NCBI GenBank assembly: GCA_044507625.1
Contig: JBIQJE010000007.1
Span: 1 to 64,000, forward strand
Reading direction: 5' to 3'
Source of the DNA: Hyphomicrobium_A sp044507625
GTDB taxonomy: Bacteria; Pseudomonadota; Alphaproteobacteria; Rhizobiales; Hyphomicrobiaceae
Length of the DNA: 64,000 nt
A model generated the notes under the pieces. That model ran no database searches. It was not told where the DNA came from and was given only the letters and a program-made list of their open reading frames with translations. Each line of letters opens with the position of its first letter. The stretch's first letter is position 1. A program made the position numbers and the translations under genes. Of this stretch, positions 26,840-35,118 are shown one piece after another.

Positions 26840-28189
26840 ATGTTCGGGGGAGTAAGTAAGGCGGGGTGGGCAACCATCCTCGCAGCGGGCGGGATGGTGC
26901 TGGGCTCCAGCATCTCGGCCCAGTCGGCAGATCTCGGCGGCGATTGCTGCGCGGATCTGGAAGAGCGGGTTGCCGAGCTCGAGGCGACCACGGCCCGCAA
27001 GGGCAATACAAAGGTCAAGCTGACCATCTACGGCAAGGTCAACGAAGCCGTGATGTTCTGGGACGACGGCAATGAGCAGAACGCCTACGTCGTCACCAAC
27101 GACGCCTCGCGTTCGCGCTTCGGCTTCAAGGGCGGCGCCAAGATCAACGACGATCTGTCGGCCAACTTCCAGATCGAGATCGGCGTGCGCTCGGCCAATT
27201 CCAAGCGCAACAACCAGTTCGATACGCTAGGCGAGAATGGCTTCGATCTCCGCCATGCCTGGTGGAACCTGAAGAGCAAGAGGTTCGGCAAGATCCAGGT
27301 CGGCCACACGCCCACCGCCTCGCAGGACATCACCGAGATCAACCTCGCCGGCACCAGCGACGTCGGTAAGTTCTCGGACGTCGAGGATAGTGGCGGCGGC
27401 TTCTTCCTTGTACGCGAGGGCACCGGTGCCTCTTCCAACGGTCTGCAGTGGCGTCGCCTGATCGCCCGCACCGGCGCACAGCCGGGTGAAGGCGATCGCC
27501 GTAAGGCCGTCCTGTACGAAACGCCGGAGTTCGCCGGCTTCTCCGCCAGCGCGGCGTGGGGCGGCGACGACTTCTGGGATGTCGGCCTGCGGTTCGAGCG
27601 GGAATTCGCAGACTTCAAGGTCGAGGCAGGTATCGCCTACTCGTCCATCACCGATAGCGTCGACGACAGTGCGACGCACGGCTGTCCGGTCCGCAACGCC
27701 CCGACGTCGGATGCCAAGTGCCAGGGTCTGGGCGGCTCGATCAGCGTCATGCACAAATCCGGTGTCTACGGTAACTTCGCCGCGGGCCAGATGTGGGACG
27801 ACAACGCCAAGGTCGTATTCGGTCCTGGCGTCGAAGACACCTACAGATTCTGGTCGACGGAAGTCGGCATCCAGAAGAAGTGGAACGACCTCGGCAAGAC
27901 GACGATCTTCGGCCAGTACTATGACTACAACGGCGGCGCGATCCGTCAGACTGTCAATGGCACTGACGCGATCAACTCCTTCGGCGCCAACGCCAATATC
28001 GCCAGCAGCGAAGTCCGCAGCTGGGGTCTCGGCGTGATGCAGAAGATCGATGCAGCCGATATGAAGCTCTACGCCCTTTATCGCCACTACGAGTTTGATG
28101 TGGAACTGATCAGCGGCAACGTTGTCCAGGACTCCCGTCCGCTGGAGGACTTCCAAGTGCTGATGACGGGCGCCGTGATCAACTTCTGA
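26840..28189 (+). CDS. Porin 2 (divergent paralogue)
   Basis: A 449-residue outer-membrane porin. Signal sequence MFGGVSKAGWATILAAGGMV followed by cleavage near AQSA; the mature N terminus DLGGDCCADLEERVAELEAT keeps the Cys-Cys pair and helix of its neighbours, followed by TARKGNTKVKLTIYGKVNEA. The barrel differs strongly from porins 1 and 3: it contains SRFGFKGGAKINDDLSANFQ and IEIGVRSANSKRNNQFD, closer to general alphaproteobacterial porins, and ends in VINF. ATG 26840 is preferred because GTGGGAG precedes it and a signal peptide begins there; an open upstream extension is Cys/Arg-rich. It lies between the two near-identical paralogues, on the same strand, with its own spacer and a weak terminator. 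Confidence 0.85.
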   Translation: MFGGVSKAGWATILAAGGMVLGSSISAQSADLGGDCCADLEERVAELEATTARKGNTKVKLTIYGKVNEAVMFWDDGNEQNAYVVTNDASRSRFGFKGGAKINDDLSANFQIEIGVRSANSKRNNQFDTLGENGFDLRHAWWNLKSKRFGKIQVGHTPTASQDITEINLAGTSDVGKFSDVEDSGGGFFLVREGTGASSNGLQWRRLIARTGAQPGEGDRRKAVLYETPEFAGFSASAAWGGDDFWDVGLRFEREFADFKVEAGIAYSSITDSVDDSATHGCPVRNAPTSDAKCQGLGGSISVMHKSGVYGNFAAGQMWDDNAKVVFGPGVEDTYRFWSTEVGIQKKWNDLGKTTIFGQYYDYNGGAIRQTVNGTDAINSFGANANIASSEVRSWGLGVMQKIDAADMKLYALYRHYEFDVELISGNVVQDSRPLEDFQVLMTGAVINF

Positions 28190-28226
28190 TCACCCGCAGC
28201 GATAGACCAAAGCGCTATAGGATAGA

Positions 28227-28251
28227 GGAGGTCGCCCCATGGGCGGCTTCC
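28227..28251 (+). terminator. Probable terminator of porin 2
   Basis: GGAGGTCGCCC (28227-28237), loop CAT, GGGCGGCTTCC (28241-28251); two positions pair only as G-U. It is followed by a pyrimidine-rich run (TTCTTGGTCTCTTCC) rather than a clean U-tract, so it is weaker than the other two porin terminators. Confidence 0.55.
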
Positions 28252-28854
28252 TTCTTGGTCTCTTCCTGTCCGTCCGGCGCGAACACGCCCGCGGGCAATT
28301 CTCCGCGCTACCCCTGCGCGTGGCGGACAAGACGGGAGCCAACCTCCCGCTGTCGGCATAATGGCCGCCACGCCACGCGACATGACCGTGGCAATCCCCG
28401 GTGCGCCTCTCCCCGTGGTTATCCACAGCACATCCCCACTGCCTCGCCGCCCGGGTTCGGTGCCGGATCGCGGCACGGCGGCGGTTACTTCCGTCAACAC
28501 CCGCCCGCGCCAGCACGCAAGGCGTGGATAGCGGTGATTTCCGCCGCAATCCGTTGACCGCAACGCACTTTCGACCTACCCGGGGGTAGAGGGCCATTCA
28601 TCCCGAAGGGTCCCGACGGGAGCGGTTTCATGCCGGAGCGCACCACTCCACGTTGCCCCACCGCCACACTCGTGGATTCGTCACCACGATTTCGGCACTG
28701 GCTAATTGTTGCACTCCGGCGAATCACAGCAGTGTCCGGCTTGGCACGCAGCGATCCTTGAAGGGATACGCACTGCGCATTGCTAGGGCGGTTTCTAGTC
28801 TCGCGTTCCATTTGTTCCGCGTCCGCCATCAGCTGAGACGAAGACGGGAGACTA
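28252..28854. other. Spacer between porin 2 and porin 3, no gene seen
   Basis: About 600 bp without a convincing gene. It contains one perfect DnaA-box consensus TTATCCACA (28419-28427), which is expected by chance in a sequence of this size. The 3' part should carry the porin 3 promoter; ACGGGAG lies just before its start codon. Confidence 0.4.
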
Positions 28855-30255
28855 ATGATGAAGAAATACAGCCTTAGCGCCCTGGTGGCAGCGGGCCTGC
28901 TAGCGGGCGGTCTCTCCGCCGGTAGCGCCTCCGCAGCCGATCTGGGGGGAAACTGCTGCGCTGATCTCGAAGAGCGCATCGCCGAACTCGAGGCGACCAC
29001 CGCCCGCAAGGGCAACCGGAAGGTCTCTCTGACCGTCTCCGGTTGGGTCGGCGAGCAGGTGATGTGGTGGGACGACGGCGCTGAGCAGAACGTCTACGTG
29101 ACGGGCCTCGGCTCGACGCTCGCATCGCACTTCAAGTTCACGGGTCAGGCGACCATCTCTCCGGGCTGGTCGGCCGGCTACGTGATCCAGGTCGAAGCGA
29201 TGGACTCTGACTCGCTCACCATCAACCAGTTCTCTCAGCACAACCCGTCTGCTCTGGGTGCCAACGGCGCCTACGCAGTCCAGCTGCTGCAGTCCTACTG
29301 GTTCATCAAGAGCGATCACCTCGGCAAGGTCAGCGTCGGCCTCCAGTCGTCGGCTTCCGATAACGCCGCGATTCTGGTCGACGGTTCTGGCTCGCTCGTT
29401 CCGGCGAACTGGGTGATGTTCGACTACAACGGCTTCGGCATCCGCAACAAGGGCGGCACCATCTCTGCTCTCAACTGGCAGACGGCCGGTGGCTTCTGCT
29501 ACGGCGGTGGCGGCGCAGGCGGCGACTGCTTCGGCGCTCCGCGTGACTCGGTCCGTTACGACTCGCCCACGTTCGGCGGGTTCTCGGTCTCGGCCTCTTG
29601 GGGCGAGGATGACTTCTGGGACGTCGCAGCCCGCTACTCGGGTGAGTTCAACGGCTTCAAGCTTGCTGCTGCCGTTGCTTACTCGCAGTGGAGCGAAGAC
29701 TTCTTCACTGGCTCGGTTCCGGTGCTCGTTGGCCCCGGCTTCGGTCAGGTGGGTGACAACCGTTGGGTCGACTACTTCCAGCTCGGCGCCTACGTTGAGC
29801 ACGTTCCGACCGGCCTCTGGCTGTACGGTGCCTATGGCCACATCAACCCGAACGGCGTGACGCTGCCGTCGATCGGTCTCAATGGTGCCATTGCTGCTGG
29901 CGGTCTCGATCGCGCTGACGGCGACACCTACTACATCAAGGGCGGTCTGCGTGAGCGTTGGACCCCGCTTGGTCACACGGTTCTCTACGGCGAGTACGAG
30001 AAGTTCTCGGATGCTACGCCTGACTTCGTGACCAACGCTGGGATCTCCGCCAGCACGCAGCTCTGGGGTCTCGGCGTGGTTCAGGAAATCGACGCGGCCG
30101 CCATGTCGCTGTGGGTCTCCTACCGTCACATCGACGCTGACTTCAAGGGCGCGGGTTGCGCCTCGGCAGTCAACACGGGTGCTCTTGGCCTCGACGTCGG
30201 CTGCGGCACCGACAGCTTCCAGTACGTGAAGGCTGGCGCTCTGATCAACTTCTGA
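28855..30255 (+). CDS. Porin 3 (close paralogue of porin 1)
   Basis: A 466-residue outer-membrane porin. It begins with two Met codons (either may be used) and signal peptide KKYSLSALVAAGLLAGGLSA, then the same mature N terminus as porin 1 (DLGGNCCADLEERIAELEAT). The barrel strands are almost the same (SHFKFTGQATISPGW, FWFIKSDHLGKVSVGLQ with one change, AGLRERWTPLGHTVLYGEYE with one change), whereas the loops between them differ in sequence and length. It ends in ALINF. This is a duplication product of porin 1 with diverged surface loops, arguing for changed pore selectivity or escape from phage or predator recognition. A strong terminator follows. Confidence 0.86.
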   Translation: MMKKYSLSALVAAGLLAGGLSAGSASAADLGGNCCADLEERIAELEATTARKGNRKVSLTVSGWVGEQVMWWDDGAEQNVYVTGLGSTLASHFKFTGQATISPGWSAGYVIQVEAMDSDSLTINQFSQHNPSALGANGAYAVQLLQSYWFIKSDHLGKVSVGLQSSASDNAAILVDGSGSLVPANWVMFDYNGFGIRNKGGTISALNWQTAGGFCYGGGGAGGDCFGAPRDSVRYDSPTFGGFSVSASWGEDDFWDVAARYSGEFNGFKLAAAVAYSQWSEDFFTGSVPVLVGPGFGQVGDNRWVDYFQLGAYVEHVPTGLWLYGAYGHINPNGVTLPSIGLNGAIAAGGLDRADGDTYYIKGGLRERWTPLGHTVLYGEYEKFSDATPDFVTNAGISASTQLWGLGVVQEIDAAAMSLWVSYRHIDADFKGAGCASAVNTGALGLDVGCGTDSFQYVKAGALINF

Positions 30256-30282
30256 TCGCCACTCTTCTATCTCTCTCTCTTG

Positions 30283-30314
30283 AACCGCCCCGGTACTCCC
30301 GGGGCGGTTTTTTT
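30283..30314 (+). terminator. Rho-independent terminator of porin 3
   Basis: AACCGCCCCG (30283-30292), 7-base loop, CGGGGCGGTT (30300-30309), then a run of Ts to 30314. Perfect 10-bp stem, about 30 bases after the porin 3 stop. Confidence 0.93.
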
Positions 30315-30484
30315 ATGTGCATCCGCGCTGCTGCAGCGACACTCTGCACAAGCATTATCGCGATTGCGTGCATCGAAGCTGCTGCGACTCACCCCGTGTG
30401 ATAGCCACGATCGACTGCTGGAGCTTTGGGGATGGGCAGATCGTGACCGGAACCCGCGGCATCGGCGAGGCGGGCGCCTCTTCC

Positions 30485-31249
30485 ATGCTGCCGCGAATAT
30501 TCATGACGCTCGCCGCGGGAGTGCTGGCCGTGAGCGTCGGCGCGTGCGCCTATAACGGCGACGGCCCCGTCGAGGTGCACTACCAGAAGTACAAGGCGCG
30601 CATGCCCGAAGGCGACCGCGTGTTCGTATGCAGCGCCTATGGTTGCCGGACGCAAACGCCATTTCGTTTCTCGCCCTCCGACATCGCCGACGTGCGCAAG
30701 ATCATGGCGAAGGGCAGCGCTTCCCCGGCGGCCGAGCGCGAAGCGACGAAGAAGGCGCTCGCGCTGATGGGTAGCCGCGCCGACAAGGCCGTGGGCACCG
30801 ATGGCGACCGGCCAGGCGACGACATGATGGGGAACGGCGATCCCGGGCAAATGGATTGCGTCGACGTGGCGACGAACCTTACGAGCTACATGATGATCAT
30901 GGAGCGCCACAAGCTGTTCCAGCACCACGTCGTCGGGTCGATGTACGTCAAGGAAGACATCCGCCGCGGCTGGGATGGATGGACCCACTACGCCGGCACG
31001 CTGGTTGAGAACACGACCAAGCAGAAATACGCCGTCGATGGCTGGCTGCTGGCGAGCGGAAAGCCGCCGGAGATCGTCGAGGTGGAACGCTGGTACATCG
31101 ACGACAACGACTTGCTGTTCGGCGCCGGAAACTCGGTTGCTGCAATGAAGCCAGTCGCTCAAAAGGCCGCCGCGGATACCAGGCAGCCTCTGCCGAAGGT
31201 CGAGAAAGCGGCGCAAAAGACACAGGCCCAGCGAACCGCAGGCCGGTGA
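30485..31249 (+). CDS. Lipoprotein with transglutaminase-like Cys-His-Asp triad
   Basis: A 254-residue predicted lipoprotein that I do not recognise as a named family. MLPRIFMTLAAGVLAVSVGA ends in lipobox VGAC with the lipidated Cys at position 21. The second half has a spacing like papain/transglutaminase folds: MDCVDVATNLTSYM (Cys 125 at a helix start), GWTHYAGTLVENTT (His 168) and KYAVDGWL (Asp 185), each preceded by the expected strand or helix context. A peptidase or acyltransferase role at the envelope is therefore possible but only inferred. I chose ATG 30485 because the signal peptide starts there; an in-frame upstream extension is Cys/His-rich and unlikely. The tail (KVEKAAQKTQAQRTAGR) is basic and disordered. 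Confidence 0.65.
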   Translation: MLPRIFMTLAAGVLAVSVGACAYNGDGPVEVHYQKYKARMPEGDRVFVCSAYGCRTQTPFRFSPSDIADVRKIMAKGSASPAAEREATKKALALMGSRADKAVGTDGDRPGDDMMGNGDPGQMDCVDVATNLTSYMMIMERHKLFQHHVVGSMYVKEDIRRGWDGWTHYAGTLVENTTKQKYAVDGWLLASGKPPEIVEVERWYIDDNDLLFGAGNSVAAMKPVAQKAAADTRQPLPKVEKAAQKTQAQRTAGR

Positions 31250-31446
31250 GCTGCGGCGGTTGAACCCGCCGCAAACTGGGCCACCGACGGGGGCCCCGCG
31301 GGCGATGATCCCTTCTCGAAGGGCCCACTGAGTATCTGAAGCGCCCCAAATCTCGAGCGGCCCGCCGAGCCAATGGCTGGCCTTTGCGGTGTCGCGGCGA
31401 GGTCCCTATGCTGGCTGCGACCCTGGCCAGCCGAGTATGGACCACG

Positions 31447-32622
31447 ATGTTCCTCACGTTCTTTCACGACCTGAAGCGCGCCGGTCTCCCCGTGACGCTG
31501 CGCGAATACCTTGCGCTGCTTGAAAGCCTCGAAGCCGGCGTGATCGATCGCAAGGTCGAGGACTTCTACTACCTGTCGCGCGCGTGCCTGGTGAAGGACG
31601 AGCGCAACCTAGACCGCTTCGACCGCGTGTTCGGCTCGGTGTTCAAGGGCCTCACCGAGATCCCCGAGGACATCGAAGCCGACATCCCCGACGAATGGCT
31701 GCGTCTCATCTCCGAGCTGCATTTGTCCGAGGAGGACAAGAAGCGCATCGAGGAGCTCGGAGGCTGGGAGAAGATCATGGAGACGCTGAAGCAGCGCCTC
31801 GAAGAGCAGAAAGAGCGCCACGCCGGCGGCAACAAATGGATCGGCACCGGCGGCACCTCGCCCTTCGGCGCCTACGGTTACAATCCCGCGGGCGTACGCA
31901 TCGGCCAGAAGGAAAGTCGCCACCGCCGCGCGATAAAGGTGTGGGACAAGCGCGAGTTCAAGGATCTCGACGCCACCGTCGAGATCGGCACACGCAACAT
32001 CAAGGTGGCGCTGCGCAGGCTGCGCACCTTTGCCCGCACCGGCGCGGCCGAGGAGCTCGATCTCGCCGGCACCATCCGCGGCACCGCGGAAAAGGGCTAC
32101 CTCGACATCCGTATGCTGCCCGAGCGGCACAATACGGTAAAGGTGCTGATGTTCTTCGACGTCGGCGGCTCGATGGACTGGCACATCAAGGGCATCGAGG
32201 AGCTGTTCTCCGCCGCCCGCGCCGAGTTCAAGCACCTGGAATACTACTACTTCCACAACTGCCTCTACGAGGAGGTCTGGAAGGACAACGCGCGCCGCCA
32301 TGCCGAGCGCATCCCGACCCTCGATGTGCTCAACACCTACCCCGCCGACTACAAGGTGATCTTCGTCGGCGACGCCGCCATGAGCCCCTACGAGTTGACG
32401 CACGTCGGTGGCGCGGTTGAGCACATGAACCCCGAGCCCGGCGCCCTCTGGCTGAAGCGCGTGCAGGAGACCTGGAAGCACTGCGTCTGGCTCAACCCCA
32501 CGCCGGAGCGCCATTGGGGCTATACCCAATCAATTGCCATGATCCGGAACATAATGGAGGGGCGCATGTATCCGCTGACGCTCGAAGGGCTGGACCAGGC
32601 GATGGTGGAGCTCATGCGCTAG
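31447..32622 (+). CDS. CoxE-type von Willebrand factor A domain protein
   Basis: A 391-residue cytoplasmic protein of the CoxE/YeaD-like VWA family that works with MoxR-type ATPases. The N-terminal helical part (MFLTFFHDLKRAGLPVTLRE, then YLALLESLEAG) is typical of this group. The VWA fold begins around residue 230 with VLMFFDVGGSMD (D238-S242), a variant of the metal-binding DxSxS in which the first Ser is Gly, as is common in this family. DYKVIFVGDAAMSPYEL supplies the later aspartate. ATG 31447 gives the conserved start FLTFFHDL; upstream in-frame codons lack family sequence. The matching ATPase is probably the MoxR protein at 13834-14679, although the two genes are usually adjacent. Confidence 0.88.
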   Translation: MFLTFFHDLKRAGLPVTLREYLALLESLEAGVIDRKVEDFYYLSRACLVKDERNLDRFDRVFGSVFKGLTEIPEDIEADIPDEWLRLISELHLSEEDKKRIEELGGWEKIMETLKQRLEEQKERHAGGNKWIGTGGTSPFGAYGYNPAGVRIGQKESRHRRAIKVWDKREFKDLDATVEIGTRNIKVALRRLRTFARTGAAEELDLAGTIRGTAEKGYLDIRMLPERHNTVKVLMFFDVGGSMDWHIKGIEELFSAARAEFKHLEYYYFHNCLYEEVWKDNARRHAERIPTLDVLNTYPADYKVIFVGDAAMSPYELTHVGGAVEHMNPEPGALWLKRVQETWKHCVWLNPTPERHWGYTQSIAMIRNIMEGRMYPLTLEGLDQAMVELMR

Positions 32623-32813
32623 GGTTGCGGCCAGCGTGCGAATAGAGCGGCGCACGGAAGGCCCGCAATTGATCTCGCAGGGGACGCGAAGTTGCCTAGA
32701 CCGCTCGAAACGGCACCTCGCGGACGCAATTGACGGCGCCACAATTGCCATTAAGGTCCGCGCCAAAGCTCTGGCCGCGGAATCGGCCGAAGGACGGGGA
32801 ACGGGGGCACGCC

Positions 32814-33332
32814 ATGAAAGCCGCAAGCTCGATGCTCGCGCTCATAGCCGCGGCCGCCCTTGCAGGTTGCTCGGGCGGATCGGGCCTCACGACCGGAACC
32901 CTGCTCGGCGGCGGTGAGGATAAACCGGCGCCAGGCCCGGCGAACGACGCGCCCTCCCGCGCATTCCAGGTCGGGACCGTTTCGGCGCGTGCGGTAAAGT
33001 GCGGGTTCCACTTCGATCCCGCCAAGCTCAAGACCAACTACCTCGCCTACGAGCGCACCCAGCCCAGCGGCCAGGACATCGCCAAGATCGAAAAGATCTA
33101 CGATGTCTCCTTCAACGGCGTCGCCAAAGCCGTGGCCGCCGAGGGCGAATACTGCACCGATGCGAAGACGAAGACGATCAAGGCCGATCTGAGCCGTCAT
33201 CTCGTCGGCGACTATACGCCGAGCGCCCCAGTCAAAAAGCCCGAGGACGAAGGCCTGTTCTCCGGATGGGGAAGCGGCGGCAGCGGCGAGGGCATGAAGA
33301 TCAAGCACCCCATGGATAACAGCGGCGACTGA
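32814..33332 (+). CDS. Small lipoprotein, unknown function
   Basis: A 172-residue predicted lipoprotein. MKAASSMLALIAAAALAGCS has a clear lipobox LAGC with Cys at position 19. A Gly/Pro linker leads to a compact region with KCGFHFDPAKLKTNYLAYER, QDIAKIEKIYDVSFNGVAKA and EGEYCTDAKTKTIKADLSRH; its two cysteines could form a disulphide. The C terminus is Gly/Ser-rich. GGGGG lies eight bases before the ATG. The helical core is reminiscent of other hypothetical lipoproteins of Hyphomicrobiales, but I cannot give a family name. It stands alone between the VWA gene and a small membrane-protein gene, all on the same strand. Confidence 0.68.
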   Translation: MKAASSMLALIAAAALAGCSGGSGLTTGTLLGGGEDKPAPGPANDAPSRAFQVGTVSARAVKCGFHFDPAKLKTNYLAYERTQPSGQDIAKIEKIYDVSFNGVAKAVAAEGEYCTDAKTKTIKADLSRHLVGDYTPSAPVKKPEDEGLFSGWGSGGSGEGMKIKHPMDNSGD

Positions 33333-33434
33333 GCCTCAAGCGGCCAGCCTTGGCTGTCCGGCGCCTCCTCCGCCATCCAGGCGTCCGCTAATATCCTCGC
33401 GCAGCGCCATAGGCCTTTCGCGGAGTACGCCGAA

Positions 33435-33794
33435 GTGCAGCAGCTCCTCTGGCTCGAAACACTGCTGAAGCTCGCACCAGGCGTCGTTCTTCTGCTGTTT
33501 CCATTAACCACGTTGCGCGTTCTCGGCCTCCCCCGTCCCGATACCGGCTTTTGGCCGCGGCTCTGCGGAGCGCTGCTCGTCGGGATGGCCGGCGCCCTTT
33601 TCCTCGAAGGCACGGCGCGCGGCCACGGCATCGGAATGGCAGGCATTATCATGGTTAACCTCACCGGCGCCGCCACGCTCGCGGCGCTTCTCGTGCTCGA
33701 TGCCGGCCCCGCTTCGGGACGCGGAAAGCTCGCGGTCTGGCTGATCGTCTGCGCGCTGATCCTTCTCAGCGTTACCGAAATAGCAACCCTCTGA
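33435..33794 (+). CDS. Small integral membrane protein, unknown function
   Basis: A 119-residue protein with four predicted transmembrane helices: LKLAPGVVLLLFPLTTLRVL, FWPRLCGALLVGMAGALFLE, IGMAGIIMVNLTGAATLAAL and LAVWLIVCALILLSVTEIAT. It starts at a GTG (33435); no in-frame ATG occurs before the first helix. The sequence GLPRPDTGFWPRLCG between helices 1 and 2 looks conserved-protein-like. The layout is that of small DUF-type membrane proteins seen across Rhizobiales. No functional clue from the neighbours, which are a lipoprotein gene and a GNAT gene on the same strand. Confidence 0.65.
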   Translation: MQQLLWLETLLKLAPGVVLLLFPLTTLRVLGLPRPDTGFWPRLCGALLVGMAGALFLEGTARGHGIGMAGIIMVNLTGAATLAALLVLDAGPASGRGKLAVWLIVCALILLSVTEIATL

Positions 33795-33873
33795 CCTCTC
33801 TAAGTCCTCTCCGGTGGCACGGCGCTTGCTGAGTAGCTCGGCAAAAGAGCGCCCCGCAGCTCGGGACCCGACG

Positions 33874-35118
33874 ATGAGATCAACCTCGGCCGCCCTCCGG
33901 CCACCGAACGACCAGAGCGAGCCACTACAGCCCTCCACTCTCGACCGCCTGCGTGCTGCGCATGCGCCGTGCACGTACGAGATCGTAACGACACGCGCCG
34001 CCTTCGATGCGCTCCGCAATGAATGGGACGCGCTTTTCGAACGTGCAGGGTGTGGCGTCCAACTCTTCCAGACGTTTGGCTGGTTTTGGCATTGGTGCAA
34101 CAGCTACCTGTCCCAGGACGAAGGAGCCGCCGGCCCGAGCCTCGCCATCCTCACCGGCCGCCGCGACGGTGAACTCGTCACCATTTGGCCGACCGTGATC
34201 GAGCGCCATGGCGGCCTCGATCAACTGGCCTGGATGGGCGCGCCCGTCAGCCAGTACGGCGACATCCTGATCGACGACGCGCCCGACGCCGCGGCGATCC
34301 TGCGGGACGGCTGGAATTACCTCGTCGAGACCCTGCGCCCCGATGTCGTCTGGCTGACGCGCGTGCGTGCCGACGCCGCCGTTGCGCCGCTGCTTGCGAG
34401 CATCGGCGCACGGGCGACGCAGCGCCTCGAGGCGCCATATCTCGATCTCACCAGCGCCCCCGATTTCGACAGCTACATGCTGCGCCACTCCAACCGCGCC
34501 CGCAAAAAGCACCGCGCCGCCGCCCGCAAGCTCGCGGCCCATGGCGAAGTCGAATTCGTGTGCGAGGGGCGAACCCTGCGGGCGCAGGACCTTGCCGGTA
34601 CGGCCGTTGAGCGCAAGAACAGCCAGCTTCTCGAGAAGGGAATTGTCTCGCCGGCCCTTGCGGATCCCCGCACGCAGCGCTTTTTCACCGACGCCGCCGG
34701 CCCGGGCGGATACCCGTCGGGCGTCGTTGTTTATGCGCTCGAGGTCAACGGCGAACGGGCTGCGATCGACGTCCTCGTGGCCGCCAAGCAGCACATCGCA
34801 ACGCACGTCTTCGCCTACGATCCGAAATACGCCAAGGACCGCGTCGGCGCGCACCTTCTGGAGCTTACGATCGAGCGCACATTCAAGGAGGGCTTCACCA
34901 CCCTCGACATGCTCGCGCCCGCCGACGATTACAAGCTGCGTTGGGCCGATGGCGTCGTGGAGGTGGTCGACTGGGCCGTGCCGGTGTCGCGCCTCGGCTC
35001 CGTCTATACGCGCGGCTACCTCGAGACGCTGCGCCCCATGCTCAAGACCGTTCGCGACTGGATGCCGCCCGCCATGGCGAAGGCCCTTGCTGTGGCCTAC
35101 GCGCGGGTGCGCGCTTAG
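33874..35118 (+). CDS. BioF2/FemAB-like GNAT acetyltransferase (CelD type)
   Basis: A 414-residue cytoplasmic protein of the GNAT-fold BioF2-like/CelD group (Acetyltransf_6), often linked to exopolysaccharide or cell-surface modification. The first GNAT half contains the typical opening EIVTTRAAFDALRNEWDALF and LFQTFGWFWHWCNSYL; the second half contains RARKKHRAAARKLAAHGEVE, AAIDVLVAAKQHIATHVFAY and the acceptor-loop-like DPKYAKDRVGAHLLELTIER. DMLAPADDYKLRWADG near the end is a strong family hallmark. An upstream GTG (33814) could add 20 residues; I prefer ATG 33874. Its TAG stop overlaps the TAA stop of the convergent reductase gene by two bases. No polysaccharide cluster is adjacent, so the substrate is unknown. 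Confidence 0.82.
   Translation: MRSTSAALRPPNDQSEPLQPSTLDRLRAAHAPCTYEIVTTRAAFDALRNEWDALFERAGCGVQLFQTFGWFWHWCNSYLSQDEGAAGPSLAILTGRRDGELVTIWPTVIERHGGLDQLAWMGAPVSQYGDILIDDAPDAAAILRDGWNYLVETLRPDVVWLTRVRADAAVAPLLASIGARATQRLEAPYLDLTSAPDFDSYMLRHSNRARKKHRAAARKLAAHGEVEFVCEGRTLRAQDLAGTAVERKNSQLLEKGIVSPALADPRTQRFFTDAAGPGGYPSGVVVYALEVNGERAAIDVLVAAKQHIATHVFAYDPKYAKDRVGAHLLELTIERTFKEGFTTLDMLAPADDYKLRWADGVVEVVDWAVPVSRLGSVYTRGYLETLRPMLKTVRDWMPPAMAKALAVAYARVRA

Noticed and set aside
28419..28427. Perfect DnaA box TTATCCACA between porins 2 and 3
   Set aside because: A single 9-mer is expected about once in two windows of this size by chance; no cluster of boxes, AT-rich unwinding region or dnaA/dnaN context, so not an origin.
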